DNA of 47,024 nt from an uncultured Porphyromonadaceae bacterium (GCA_947176295.1 CAMWQB010000006.1:1-47024); one strand, 5' to 3'. Positions 34,851 to 43,119 are shown, numbered from the stretch's first letter. A program made the numbers and translations. The notes: generated from the sequence alone by a model not told the origin.

Positions 34851-37055
34851 TTAATCTATTGCATCAATGAGGATAAAAGCGTCGGTGTATTGAGGAAAAT
34901 CATAATCCGGAATCTCGTCCATAGTCATGACCTCGCCTGCCATAGTGGCGGGATTGAAAAAGTATGTTCCGGCCGGGGTGCTGATGTTATGAGCCTCGAC
35001 TGAATAGGCTCCGCTTTTGAGATCCTCGCGGGCCCCACGGAATGCGGCTCTCATACTCTCGCCCTCGTTCATCCTGCGGTAAAAAGCCGTCATCAAGCGG
35101 GCCGTGGCATCAGATTGTACGCTCCACAAGCTCACGAGCATGGCTCCCGCACCTGCATTCTTAAGTCCGCGCTGCAGGCCGTACACCCCGTCAGCTCCAA
35201 CCTCGCCGAGACCCGTCTGGCACGCCGACATCGTGAAGAGCTTGCATCGCGAAAGGTCCAGCCCCGAGAGCTCGCGGGCCGACACGAGGCCATCGTAATG
35301 GGTGCGGGCAATGCTGCCGTACTCGTCCATGCATGGGTTCACACCGGTAAAACTTATCACGGTCGACGACAGTGCATCATCGCAAACGGCAGGCTTGAGG
35401 TCCGTGGAATAGTCGCCGTGCTTGTTGGCCGAAAGCGACACCCCGTGTGTGCTGATGAGAATCGACGGGAAATTCCCGGCGAGCCGGCGAAAACTGCCTT
35501 CCGTGGCAAAAATGCCTCTCATCCTCGCGTCCGAGGGGTTGTCGCGCAGGCGCGCTATGGCCCGAGATTCGTCGGTCTCCGCGCTGAGAATTGGGAACTT
35601 ATAGTAGTTGAACGCCAGATATGCGTCGTAGTCGTTGTAAGCACATTCCTCCGGTGTCGGGGTGTAGTCGTAGTCGATGTCGCCGTAAAGGAGCATGGCG
35701 TCCTCAGCCTTCAGCGAGCGATCGGCGCGTCCGCGGTCCATAAGGCGTCGCGTCGACGTGAGGCGCCGGGCCTCCGGTCCATCTCCAGGCAGGAGATATT
35801 CCACAGCCAGAGTATGATAGCGGCCGTCAGGAGCAAAGAATATTGTCTTGGCCCCATTCAAAGCGTCCATCAGGGTAGGGCTCCAGACCATCCCCGGCAA
35901 CTTAGGGTCGCTGTACACGCGGTCTTTTGTCTTGCGCAAGCCGTCGTCGATCAGCGGGCCGAAACGTTTTTCAAGAAGCGTTGGCGAAGGCTGCTGCACC
36001 CACACGGGCTTTTTGCCCGGCAGGAGCAACAGGGCACCCATAGCCTGCTCCTCGCTCCCGAAAGGCGTGTACTGCACAAACTCCACGGCAGCCTCTCCGG
36101 GCTTGAGTTTCTTCCGAATATCTTTCCACGTCAGCGAAAGCTCTTCGAGATTGCGGCGCGTGGGGCGGCCCTCGCTGTCGGTGGCGGCATCAAGCTGCAT
36201 AAGCAGTCCTTTGGCAAAGAGAGTCAAGTCGTAAAGAAATTCCGGATCCGCATCCTCAAGAGCGTATGCATCGGCAACGAAGGGGCGGAGCATCATCCAA
36301 TACTCCTCGCGTCCTTTCGAATTCATGCCGGCGAAGCGTTCAAGCGCATCAGCCTTCTGGAGAGCGAAATATTCCTTGTAAGCTTTCAGAGCCTCGCGTC
36401 GGTCGACTCCTGTGAGACCGAGAATTTTGGCATACATCCGTCGGCCGCGGCCATAATCGAGGCTTTTCTTGTCCTTGAAAGTCGAAAGTGCTTCCTCCGC
36501 CTCCCTGCGGGCCTCCTCGTCATTGCCGAGACGTGCGTTGATAATGGCCCTTTGGAGCAGAACGGAATTCCACTCCGTGTCGCCCGGCTCATAAATTCCC
36601 GTCGTATCGTAATACTCCAGGACAGCATTTATGCAACCCAGAGCGTCGTCATAGCGCTTTTGTTTGTAATACAGCTGCGCCAGCTCCAGATCTATGAGCG
36701 CTCCGGTCGAGAATCTCTGCGCATCCATCTCCTTGGCATCCATGTAAAGCCGCTCGGCAAGCTCGAGTTGGTCGGCATTCCCGGTGGCGCACCCTTCAAG
36801 ATAGTTCATGTTTCCTTCGAGCTTGCGCAGCGATGCGCCATACGACATATATTCATCGTCGTCAAGGCTCCAAAGCTCTCTTAGCATCATGTAGCCTTCG
36901 CCTACCACCTCGTCAATCCTTAGCTGTTGACCGAGAAGATACGCGCGGTTGCCTTCGCTGATGAGGCTGTCGAGTTCGGCAGTCGAAGCTGCCCGAACAG
37001 ACCCACCGCTCACAAGCATCGCAAGGGCAATAACAATCCGTCCGGTCAGTTTCAT
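34851..37055 (-). CDS. Exported TPR-CHAT caspase-like protease
   Basis: Predicted protein of 734 residues. A signal peptide (1-23, ending VRAAS) exports it. Residues about 30-240 are TPR-like helices (e.g. ALIDLELAQLYYKQKRYDDA). The C-terminal CHAT domain (about 400-700) is a clan CD, caspase-like peptidase domain with both catalytic residues: His 537 in ILISTHGVSL and Cys 612 in FTMSACQTGLGEV, followed by LVSLWSV and a ..SM..AFRGAREDL.. helix, all family signatures. Well-studied TPR-CHAT proteases (Craspase, gasdermin-activating) act in the cytosol, so the signal peptide is notable. ATG overlaps the stop of the upstream gene by four bases. Confidence 0.9.
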   Translation of the reverse strand: MKLTGRIVIALAMLVSGGSVRAASTAELDSLISEGNRAYLLGQQLRIDEVVGEGYMMLRELWSLDDDEYMSYGASLRKLEGNMNYLEGCATGNADQLELAERLYMDAKEMDAQRFSTGALIDLELAQLYYKQKRYDDALGCINAVLEYYDTTGIYEPGDTEWNSVLLQRAIINARLGNDEEARREAEEALSTFKDKKSLDYGRGRRMYAKILGLTGVDRREALKAYKEYFALQKADALERFAGMNSKGREEYWMMLRPFVADAYALEDADPEFLYDLTLFAKGLLMQLDAATDSEGRPTRRNLEELSLTWKDIRKKLKPGEAAVEFVQYTPFGSEEQAMGALLLLPGKKPVWVQQPSPTLLEKRFGPLIDDGLRKTKDRVYSDPKLPGMVWSPTLMDALNGAKTIFFAPDGRYHTLAVEYLLPGDGPEARRLTSTRRLMDRGRADRSLKAEDAMLLYGDIDYDYTPTPEECAYNDYDAYLAFNYYKFPILSAETDESRAIARLRDNPSDARMRGIFATEGSFRRLAGNFPSILISTHGVSLSANKHGDYSTDLKPAVCDDALSSTVISFTGVNPCMDEYGSIARTHYDGLVSARELSGLDLSRCKLFTMSACQTGLGEVGADGVYGLQRGLKNAGAGAMLVSLWSVQSDATARLMTAFYRRMNEGESMRAAFRGAREDLKSGAYSVEAHNISTPAGTYFFNPATMAGEVMTMDEIPDYDFPQYTDAFILIDAID

Positions 37056-37669
37056 TTGCGGGAATTGAAATTAAATATTGCAAGCGAGCGGGGCTTGTCG
37101 GTGCCGTTGGCAACGCGAATCTTGACAGTCTGCCCCTCTGCTACGCTTCCTGTGAAAATATACGCATCCTTTTCTATAGTCTTAGTCATGACCTTCCCTC
37201 CGGCACTCACACTCACATCGAGTCCGGCAGACTTCAGCCCGTCGTAAGGCATTATCACGATACACTGCGAGCCCGAGCGACCTTTCAGCGTGTATTCGAG
37301 CGTCGACCCCGCCTTCACCCCACGCTCATAAAGCGAGTAGTTGAAGTGCGGATTCTCGCCATTGAGCATATTGCCGGTCGAGGTCTCGAACCGGCGCTTC
37401 TGCTCGGCGGCGGCAAGAAGCTTGTTGAGCCGGAAGCCTGCCACGCGGTCCGACGCGCGGCACTCCGCCTTGGGGTCGGCAGCCTTCAGTTCGTTCATCG
37501 GGGTCCAGCTCTTGTCAGCCCCGAGCTTCTCGGCGGCGGCTTCAAAAGCCTTCTGGCCTCCGGACTTAAGACTGCGCACGGCATCCATCATGGCCGTGAG
37601 CGTGGCGTCCTGAGCCGAGGCGGCGATGCACGAAAAAATTATACAGACAACAAAAGCAAGTCTTTTCAT
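37052..37669 (-). CDS. Small exported protein of the CHAT operon
   Basis: Predicted protein of 205 residues from ATG 37669, which gives a clean signal peptide (MKRLAFVVCIIFSCIAASAQ). A longer frame upstream adds only MNSQTCSK. Residues about 22-110 are helical and charged; residues about 115-205 (NYSLYERGVKAGSTLEYTLK, then VKIRVANGTDKPRSLAIF) look like a small beta-sandwich. I know no family for it. Its stop overlaps the CHAT protease start, so the two are probably made in fixed ratio and may bind each other in the periplasm. Confidence 0.7.
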   Translation of the reverse strand: MKRLAFVVCIIFSCIAASAQDATLTAMMDAVRSLKSGGQKAFEAAAEKLGADKSWTPMNELKAADPKAECRASDRVAGFRLNKLLAAAEQKRRFETSTGNMLNGENPHFNYSLYERGVKAGSTLEYTLKGRSGSQCIVIMPYDGLKSAGLDVSVSAGGKVMTKTIEKDAYIFTGSVAEGQTVKIRVANGTDKPRSLAIFNFNSRK

Positions 37670-37702
37670 TTTGGAACATGTTTGAGAATTCAAAAGAAAG
37701 CA

Positions 37703-38353
37703 TCAGTCCATCTTCTCGGGCCATAGGGCATCAAGTGTGTCGGGAGTGGCCCTTGTGATTGTGCTGCTCTTCTTCAAAGGCCGCACATTGGTTTCCGGTC
37801 TCTCGAGCCTTTCGATGGCACGGCATGCAATTTCATTTATCTCTTTGACTTCAGGGCGCTCCGATGGTTTAAAACTTAGACAGCGTCTCACAAGGGCTGA
37901 AAGCTCGGGAGCATTCCGACGCATTACCGGCACGGGTGTGCCGGCCCCTTGGTAGCGTCCGCCGCAGCCTTGAAACACCCCGCATCCCAAAAAGAGGAAA
38001 AAAACCGATGCGCCTAATGCCCACACAGGCTCATAGCCCTCCGGGGCCGTATATGCACTGTCCTTGCTTTTGCTCCAGGGATTGAGACAAAAGCGGCCTT
38101 CGCCTTTTATCATAATATGCGCGGGCTCCACAGGAACTCTCACGCCCGCGGCAAGCTCCGCCGCCACGTCGCGCAAAATCTGCCACGCCGTCAGCTCCGA
38201 CGTCTCGCCCGCAAGGGCCGATGTGTCGCGTTCAGGGAAGTACTCTTCCCGTCGTTTTTCCCCTGAGACAGACGTTTTCACAGCCTCGAGCAAGCCGTCG
38301 GCCCCGCGCTCGACGGAAATGGTGTAGAGCGGGCCCCTATGGATGGTCTTCAT
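37703..38353 (-). CDS. Minimal pseudokinase-like protein
   Basis: Predicted protein of 216 residues. Its second half follows the C-lobe of Ser/Thr kinases: an APE motif (103-105), WALGASVFFLFLG (111-123) in the place of D-W-x-L-G, and LVRRCLSFKPSERPEV (154-169) with the conserved late Arg. The catalytic parts are lost: PVEPAHIMI (74-81) replaces HRDxKxxNI and NPW (91-93) replaces DFG. The N-lobe is reduced to about 65 residues, with Lys 26 in EAVKT possibly equal to the beta-3 Lys; no Gly-rich loop is visible. It should not phosphorylate, but may bind a ligand or regulate a partner. It overlaps the FHA-protease gene by 17 bases. Confidence 0.65.
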   Translation of the reverse strand: MKTIHRGPLYTISVERGADGLLEAVKTSVSGEKRREEYFPERDTSALAGETSELTAWQILRDVAAELAAGVRVPVEPAHIMIKGEGRFCLNPWSKSKDSAYTAPEGYEPVWALGASVFFLFLGCGVFQGCGGRYQGAGTPVPVMRRNAPELSALVRRCLSFKPSERPEVKEINEIACRAIERLERPETNVRPLKKSSTITRATPDTLDALWPEKMD

Positions 38354-39656
38354 TGTTTTTCGGAATTGCGGTGGTAGGAACAGAATAAGAGCGATGGCCG
38401 TTGGTGCGATCCAGGACGGAGATTACACCCACCGCCACAAACCCTTCCGGAGCGGCGTCCGTGCGCATCAGCACCGGGCCTCCGGAATATCCGGGCGAAA
38501 GGCGCCCTCCGTGGGCCAGCATCATGAATCCTTCATCCTCGCCCTCGGGCCGTGCAAGGGGCTGCCGGAGGAAATCGCTTTCGAGCTCGGCTGTCTCGTC
38601 GCGTCCCTGCGTGAGCGGAAAACCGAGAAAACTCAGTGTCCGACGAGGCTTCAGCTCGCTTTCCATGAGCGTGCGGTCGGCAAGCCTTATGCATCCTGCG
38701 GTGTCCATCCTGCAGGCCACGGCATCGCCGAGCATCACCTCGCCACGGTCGTAGCGGGCCTGGATGTTGCGCCAATAGAAATCCTCTTCCCAGCTGCCGC
38801 ACTCAATAATTTCATCTCTGCTGCGGTCGAACATAAAATCCGTCGAGCGCAGGCGCATGCTTGTCCCTGAGGCGTCGGTCAGAATCATCGAACTTACAAG
38901 CTTCGGGAGGGGATCTTCATCGCCGGCAAGCTGGGCCGCGGTCTCGGCGCGCAGCGCGAGCTGCACGGAGGCATCTGTGTTCGACAATATGTCGGGAATT
39001 TCTGCTGCAGTGAGCGCGTTGAGCCAAGGCTCTACACAGTGGCGCGCCGTTACGAGCAGCGAATCGGTGGTCAGGAAGGCCGTGCCCGAGCGAGGCGAAG
39101 CATACTCATAGGCGTCCACAAGCGAATCGCCCTCGAAATACAGCAGCGAATCCACTTCTATCCTGTAGAGCGAACTCATCGCCGAAGCCACCATCGGCTC
39201 GGCCAGCTCGTCTCTGTCGCTCATTTTCACAACCCACCACACTATTCCCGCCACCATCATGGCCATAGCTGCAGCCAGCACCCCCACCCCACGGCGGCTG
39301 AGACCTGTATGCACTTTCGTTTCGCCCGGCTCGGGCCCTTCATGAAGGCGGAACCTGAAATGGGGCTCAAGCCCGGCCACCTCCACGGCATCCTTGTCCG
39401 AGAGGTAGCACACATGGCCCACATCCTTGCCGTTCACTGCCACCGGATAGTCCCTTCCGAGCCTCAACAGGCGCCACTCTCCGGGCCCGCAAGGCTCGAT
39501 TCGAGCCACGTTCACGTCCTCGTATGGCCCGGGATTCGAGAGCCTGACATCAGCATCGGACTTCTGACCGATCACCACAGTCTTACCTCTCCCCGGCGTG
39601 AATATCCTTCCGTCGGAAAGATTCAGCGAATAGTGCACCTGTCTGTCATCATTCAT
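38337..39656 (-). CDS. FHA-like/transmembrane/trypsin-like serine protease
   Basis: Predicted protein of 439 residues in three parts. Residues 1-105 resemble an FHA domain (VVIGQKSDADVRLS, later VNGKDVG), but the phosphothreonine-binding Arg and Ser-x-x-His are not conserved. One membrane helix spans about 123-143, with RR before and DRDE after it, which predicts an N-terminus in the cytosol. Residues about 155-435 form a trypsin-like protease: His 206 in LVTARHCVEP, probable Asp 311 in GDAVACRM and Ser 391 in SPGYSGGPVL. The protease would be periplasmic. ATG 39656 overlaps the upstream stop (ATGAATGA); ATG 39665 is an alternative start adding three residues. Confidence 0.8.
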   Translation of the reverse strand: MNDDRQVHYSLNLSDGRIFTPGRGKTVVIGQKSDADVRLSNPGPYEDVNVARIEPCGPGEWRLLRLGRDYPVAVNGKDVGHVCYLSDKDAVEVAGLEPHFRFRLHEGPEPGETKVHTGLSRRGVGVLAAAMAMMVAGIVWWVVKMSDRDELAEPMVASAMSSLYRIEVDSLLYFEGDSLVDAYEYASPRSGTAFLTTDSLLVTARHCVEPWLNALTAAEIPDILSNTDASVQLALRAETAAQLAGDEDPLPKLVSSMILTDASGTSMRLRSTDFMFDRSRDEIIECGSWEEDFYWRNIQARYDRGEVMLGDAVACRMDTAGCIRLADRTLMESELKPRRTLSFLGFPLTQGRDETAELESDFLRQPLARPEGEDEGFMMLAHGGRLSPGYSGGPVLMRTDAAPEGFVAVGVISVLDRTNGHRSYSVPTTAIPKNNEDHP

Positions 39657-40812
39657 CGTTCTCATCCGTAAAAGATTTCACTATCAGCGGAATCGCGGCG
39701 ATGAGGTCACTGTCGTAGCGGGCCACGTTCCGTCCCGTCTCATCCTCGCCCAGCTCATCGAAAGCCACGAGGTCGTAATGGGCGTTTCTTTCCTTCTTGT
39801 ATTTCTTTTTCAGGGAAATATCCTTTTCAATTTCCAGGCGTTCGCTGTCTGTGCACGGGCGCGAGCCTTGCAAGAGCCGTTCCACGCTCCACCGGTTGTG
39901 TTCCGTCGGCGTCATCTCCTCGATTTCCGAGGCTGTCAGCGCATAAAAAGTCTGCCAGTCGTCGCGAGAATGCCCGAGAGTGCGCATCTTCGTGGCTATC
40001 GTGAGGATGTTGAACAGATTCGACAGGCGCATCTGCGGGCTCATAACACACTCCCAAGCCTTCTCCACATCCTCGCGGGGCAGCTCGGTGGGCACGTGCT
40101 TAAGCTCGTAGCTCGCGTTATAGAAATAATTCAGATACTTAGCCATATCCATCATCCGCTCAAAGCGTGCATCGATGTCAACCGGAACATCAAACACGCG
40201 GATTCCCGGACAGACCTCATCGCACTTGTCTCCCAATGCAAAAAACTGCACCGGCGGTGCCCCGACGGGATGCCGAGCAAGAGCATGGGAGGCATAGCGC
40301 ATGTTCCTTTCACGGTCGTCTCCGCAAAACACGAGCGTAAGCTGGCGCTCGGGGTCGCTCTCCCATTTTGCAAGCTTCTGCTGGAGAGCCGGGTGAGTGA
40401 AACGGCCGAGCACAAACTCCACCTCTACATCCACAAAATCCTTACGTCGCCCCTCGTACATGGGACGATGCATGTCGATGTCGATATCCTTGTCGCGCAA
40501 GTCCACCGTGCGCCACCGGCAATTGTCGAAAAGCTCGCGGTGCTCATACACAAATTCCTCAACCTCCGGCCGCTCGACGCCGGCCCAGGTGATGCGCGTG
40601 CGCAGGTCGCGACGCCGCTCGTAGTTGGGATAGTGGCATACAAGAATAGCCATCTTCACCCACGCCTCAGCCCACCGGCCCGTGCCGACTACAACAATAT
40701 GCAGGTGGTTGTCCGACGAATATCGCAGTGGCGCGCGGAAATCGAAGGCTGCGGAATCGGGAAACATTCCCGACACAAGGGCGGCTACGGTCTTCTCTTG
40801 GAGTGTAAGCAT
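39649..40812 (-). CDS. Rossmann-RyR domain protein, first gene of the CHAT operon
   Basis: Predicted protein of 387 residues, cytosolic. Residues about 35-230 form a Rossmann-like (TrkA-N type) domain starting LHIVVVGTGRWAEAWV, with G-x-G at 43-45. Residues about 295-355 match the RyR domain: MTPTEHNRWSVERLLQGSRP (300-319), a basic stretch, then NAHYDLVAFDEL (343-354). RyR domains in bacteria have been proposed as nucleotide-ligand sensors in conflict and signalling systems. This is the promoter-proximal gene, so it is likely to be the sensor. It overlaps the FHA-protease gene by 8 bases. Confidence 0.75.
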   Translation of the reverse strand: MLTLQEKTVAALVSGMFPDSAAFDFRAPLRYSSDNHLHIVVVGTGRWAEAWVKMAILVCHYPNYERRRDLRTRITWAGVERPEVEEFVYEHRELFDNCRWRTVDLRDKDIDIDMHRPMYEGRRKDFVDVEVEFVLGRFTHPALQQKLAKWESDPERQLTLVFCGDDRERNMRYASHALARHPVGAPPVQFFALGDKCDEVCPGIRVFDVPVDIDARFERMMDMAKYLNYFYNASYELKHVPTELPREDVEKAWECVMSPQMRLSNLFNILTIATKMRTLGHSRDDWQTFYALTASEIEEMTPTEHNRWSVERLLQGSRPCTDSERLEIEKDISLKKKYKKERNAHYDLVAFDELGEDETGRNVARYDSDLIAAIPLIVKSFTDENDE

Positions 40813-40835
40813 CAGTTTTACTTTTGTCTATGTTA

Positions 40836-40867
40836 CAAAGATAATAATTTTTCAGACCACGCACAAA
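40836..40867 (-). promoter_or_regulatory. Consensus promoter of the six-gene CHAT operon
   Basis: On the minus strand TTTG, 20 bases, TATCTTTG, an exact consensus match. The leader would be about 17-20 bases. No other promoter of this quality is seen before the end of the operon at 33607. Confidence 0.85.
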
Positions 40868-40880
40868 CCTTTTACCTTTT
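40849..40880 (+). promoter_or_regulatory. Possible rubrerythrin promoter overlapping the operon promoter
   Basis: TTTT, 20 bases, TACCTTTT: one mismatch in each box. It overlaps the minus-strand promoter by 19 bases, so the two would compete if both are used. Confidence 0.3.
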
Positions 40881-40938
40881 CCGCGTGTTTTTTTATCAAA
40901 CGGACATAAATTCAACATTCTAACCCTTTCTCACTATT

Positions 40939-41535
40939 ATGGCAACTGAACCCAAAAACCTCAAAGGCACAAAGACGGAGGCCAATCTCGTAACTTCCTA
41001 TCTGGCTGAATCATCGGCCTATACCCGCTATACTTTCTACGCACAGCAGGCAACGAAAGAAAAATATTTCCCCATCGCTCAGGTGTTCAATGAAACCGCA
41101 GCAAACGAACTCCACCATGCCAAGGTTTACTTCAAGTTCCTGCAGGGTGGCCAGGTAACTGTTCCCGTGAGCGCTGACTCGGGCGTAATCGGCACCACCG
41201 CCGAGAATCTTGCATGCGCTGCCGCCGAGGAGCTTTCCGAAGGCGTGGACATGTATAAGGCTTACGCTAAAGTGGCTCAGGAAGAAGGCTTTGACGACAT
41301 CGCAGAACACTTCCTCGCCATCGCCACCATTGAGGAGGCTCACCACAACCGCTTCCTGCGCATGCTCCAGCAGGTAAAGGACGGCACCGTATGGAAACGC
41401 GAAAAGCCCATCACGTGGAAGTGTCTCGTATGCGGCTATGAATACGTTGGCACTGAGCCCCCGGCCGTTTGCCCTGCATGCGACCATCCCCGCGAACACT
41501 ACATCGCCCTGGACGACGCTCAGGAACTCGCATAA
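40939..41535 (+). CDS. rbr: Rubrerythrin
   Basis: Predicted protein of 198 residues. Rubrerythrin reduces hydrogen peroxide in anaerobes. The four-helix diiron domain has the Glu-rich pairs (LAESSAYTRYTFYA, NETAANELHHAKVYFKF, TIEEAHHNRFLRML), and the C-terminal rubredoxin domain has the iron ligands CLVCGYEY and CPACDHP. All ligands appear intact. It is divergent from the CHAT operon across a 126-base spacer and ends at a strong terminator, so it is a single-gene unit. With the Bat operon, it fits an oxygen-sensitive host. Confidence 0.95.
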   Translation: MATEPKNLKGTKTEANLVTSYLAESSAYTRYTFYAQQATKEKYFPIAQVFNETAANELHHAKVYFKFLQGGQVTVPVSADSGVIGTTAENLACAAAEELSEGVDMYKAYAKVAQEEGFDDIAEHFLAIATIEEAHHNRFLRMLQQVKDGTVWKREKPITWKCLVCGYEYVGTEPPAVCPACDHPREHYIALDDAQELA

Positions 41536-41559
41536 TTACATCCCCTGCATAACGCATTG

Positions 41560-41607
41560 AAGTAGAGGATGCAGCAGGAATCACGACCTGTCGCATCCTC
41601 TACTTTT
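41560..41607 (+). terminator. Terminator of rubrerythrin
   Basis: A 13-base stem (AAGTAGAGGATGC / GCATCCTCTACTT) with a looped top, followed by TTT and AT-rich DNA, 24 bases after the stop codon. Confidence 0.85.
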
Positions 41608-41618
41608 ATATATTCCAT

Positions 41619-41649
41619 TTTGACGTTTAACTATTTTTTTCTACCTTTG
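41619..41649 (+). promoter_or_regulatory. Consensus promoter with very short leader
   Basis: TTTG, 19 bases, TACCTTTG, exact consensus. The -7 box ends 8 bases before ATG 41658, so transcription would start 0-6 bases ahead of the start codon. Confidence 0.8.
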
Positions 41650-41657
41650 CATAGATT

Positions 41658-42272
41658 ATGAGCAAGTCCGGATCTTTTATCATTGCCGCTCTGGCCCTTG
41701 TGGCTTGCGTTGCATCAGCTTCCGCACAGTTCCGTGTCGGTCCGCGCGTCGGTGTTGCGCTCAACACCTTGCGCTTCGACAAGAGTGCCTTCAATTCCGA
41801 CAACCGCGCGGGAGTCACGGCTGGGCTTCAGGCCGAGTTCACTATCCCGGTGATAAACCTCGCCTTCGATGCCTCGGTGATGTACACCCGCCGAAGCGCC
41901 GAGGCTCCGGTGAGCACGGTGCTCCCCGACGGCTCCATTTACCGCAGCCGCGACTTCGTGAACATCCCCGTAAACATCAAATTCAAGTTCGGGATTCCCG
42001 TAGTTGGGAAAATCATCACGCCTTACATCTTCACCGGGCCCGACTTCGCATTCCTCACATCATGGCATGCGGTAGCCGACGACTGGACGGAGAAAAAAGT
42101 AGACATCGCCTGGAACATCGGCGTCGGACTGCAGCTCATTGAACACCTGCACATAAGCGCCTCCCACGGCTTCGGCATGTCGAAATACATCGACATCCTG
42201 AAACCTATCGATGGAAAGTATATGAGCGGGCGCAACAACTACTGGACCGTTACCGCCGCATGGCTGTTTTGA
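41658..42272 (+). CDS. Outer-membrane beta-barrel protein (PorT/OMP_b-brl type)
   Basis: Predicted protein of 204 residues. A signal peptide (about 1-22, ending ASASAQ) is followed by RVGPRVGVALNTLRFD and a series of amphipathic strands with alternating hydrophobic residues, ending in WTVTAAWLF with a terminal Phe, the usual mark of outer-membrane barrels recognised by BamA. It belongs to the broad Bacteroidetes barrel family of about eight strands. No substrate can be inferred. It has its own exact consensus promoter with almost no leader. Confidence 0.85.
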   Translation: MSKSGSFIIAALALVACVASASAQFRVGPRVGVALNTLRFDKSAFNSDNRAGVTAGLQAEFTIPVINLAFDASVMYTRRSAEAPVSTVLPDGSIYRSRDFVNIPVNIKFKFGIPVVGKIITPYIFTGPDFAFLTSWHAVADDWTEKKVDIAWNIGVGLQLIEHLHISASHGFGMSKYIDILKPIDGKYMSGRNNYWTVTAAWLF

Positions 42273-42327
42273 ACCTATGACTCACAATATATTTTATTCA
42301 CTTCTCTAAACCAAATCATCTGAACTT

Positions 42328-43119
42328 ATGCGACTGATTATCGAACCGGACTACGCTGCCGTTTCCCGTTGGGCCGCCGAATACGTGGCTGCTCGCATCA
42401 ATGAAGCAAATCCCACCGAAGAACATCCCTTCGTCCTCGGATGTCCCACCGGCTCCTCGCCCCTCGGCATGTATCGCGAGCTCATCAAGCTCGTCAAGGA
42501 AGGAAAAGTCAGCTTCAAGAACGTCGTTACCTTCAACATGGACGAATACTGCAACCTCCCCAAGGAGCACCCCGAAAGCTACTACTCCTTCATGTGGAAC
42601 AACTTCTTCTCCCACATCGACATCAAGCGCGAGAACGTGAACATCCTCAACGGCAACGCCGAAGACCCCGAAGCCGAATGCAAGGCTTATGAAGAGAAAA
42701 TCGCCTCCTACGGCGGCATCGACCTCTTCATGGGCGGTGTAGGCCCCGACGGCCATATCGCTTTCAACGAGCCCGGCTCCTCCCTCACCTCACGCACTCG
42801 CATGAAAACCCTCACCACCGACACGATCATCGCCAACTCCCGCTTCTTCGAAGGCAATGTAGACCTCGTGCCAAAGACGGCTCTCACCGTCGGCGTAGGC
42901 ACTGTGATGGCTGCACGCTCCGTGATGCTCATCGTCAACGGCCACAACAAGGCTCGCGCCCTCAAGCACGGCGTCGAAGGCGGCATATCCCAGATGTGGA
43001 CTATCTCCGCTCTTCAGATGCATCCCCGCGCAATTATTGTTGCCGACGAAGATGCTTGCGGCGAACTCAAGGTCGACACATACCGCTACTTCAAGGATAT
43101 CGAGAAGAACAACCTCTGA
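42328..43119 (+). CDS. nagB: Glucosamine-6-phosphate deaminase
   Basis: Predicted protein of 263 residues, normal for NagB, which converts glucosamine-6-phosphate to fructose-6-phosphate and ammonia. Motifs include [28 protein letters not shown] (catalytic Asp), [16 protein letters not shown] and the late [16 protein letters not shown]. It links amino-sugar use (mucin or peptidoglycan sugars) to glycolysis. The upstream gap of 55 bases shows no clear promoter, so it may be read from the barrel gene. A GC-rich hairpin follows it. Confidence 0.96.
   Translation: MRLIIEPDYAAVSRWAAEYVAARINEANPTEEHPFVLGCPTGSSPLGMYRELIKLVKEGKVSFKNVVTFNMDEYCNLPKEHPESYYSFMWNNFFSHIDIKRENVNILNGNAEDPEAECKAYEEKIASYGGIDLFMGGVGPDGHIAFNEPGSSLTSRTRMKTLTTDTIIANSRFFEGNVDLVPKTALTVGVGTVMAARSVMLIVNGHNKARALKHGVEGGISQMWTISALQMHPRAIIVADEDACGELKVDTYRYFKDIEKNNL

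Noticed and set aside
35115-36884. Open frame of 589 codons on the plus strand
   Set aside because: It is antisense to the CHAT protease gene, which has clear domains and catalytic residues. The product is Arg-, Val- and His-rich without any family pattern, as expected for a shadow frame in GC-rich DNA.
33607-40812. Mobile-element origin of the CHAT operon
   Set aside because: No direct repeats, integrase, transposase or tRNA-end duplication flank it, and base and codon use look like those of its neighbours. The tRNA-His nearby is intact and separated by another gene.
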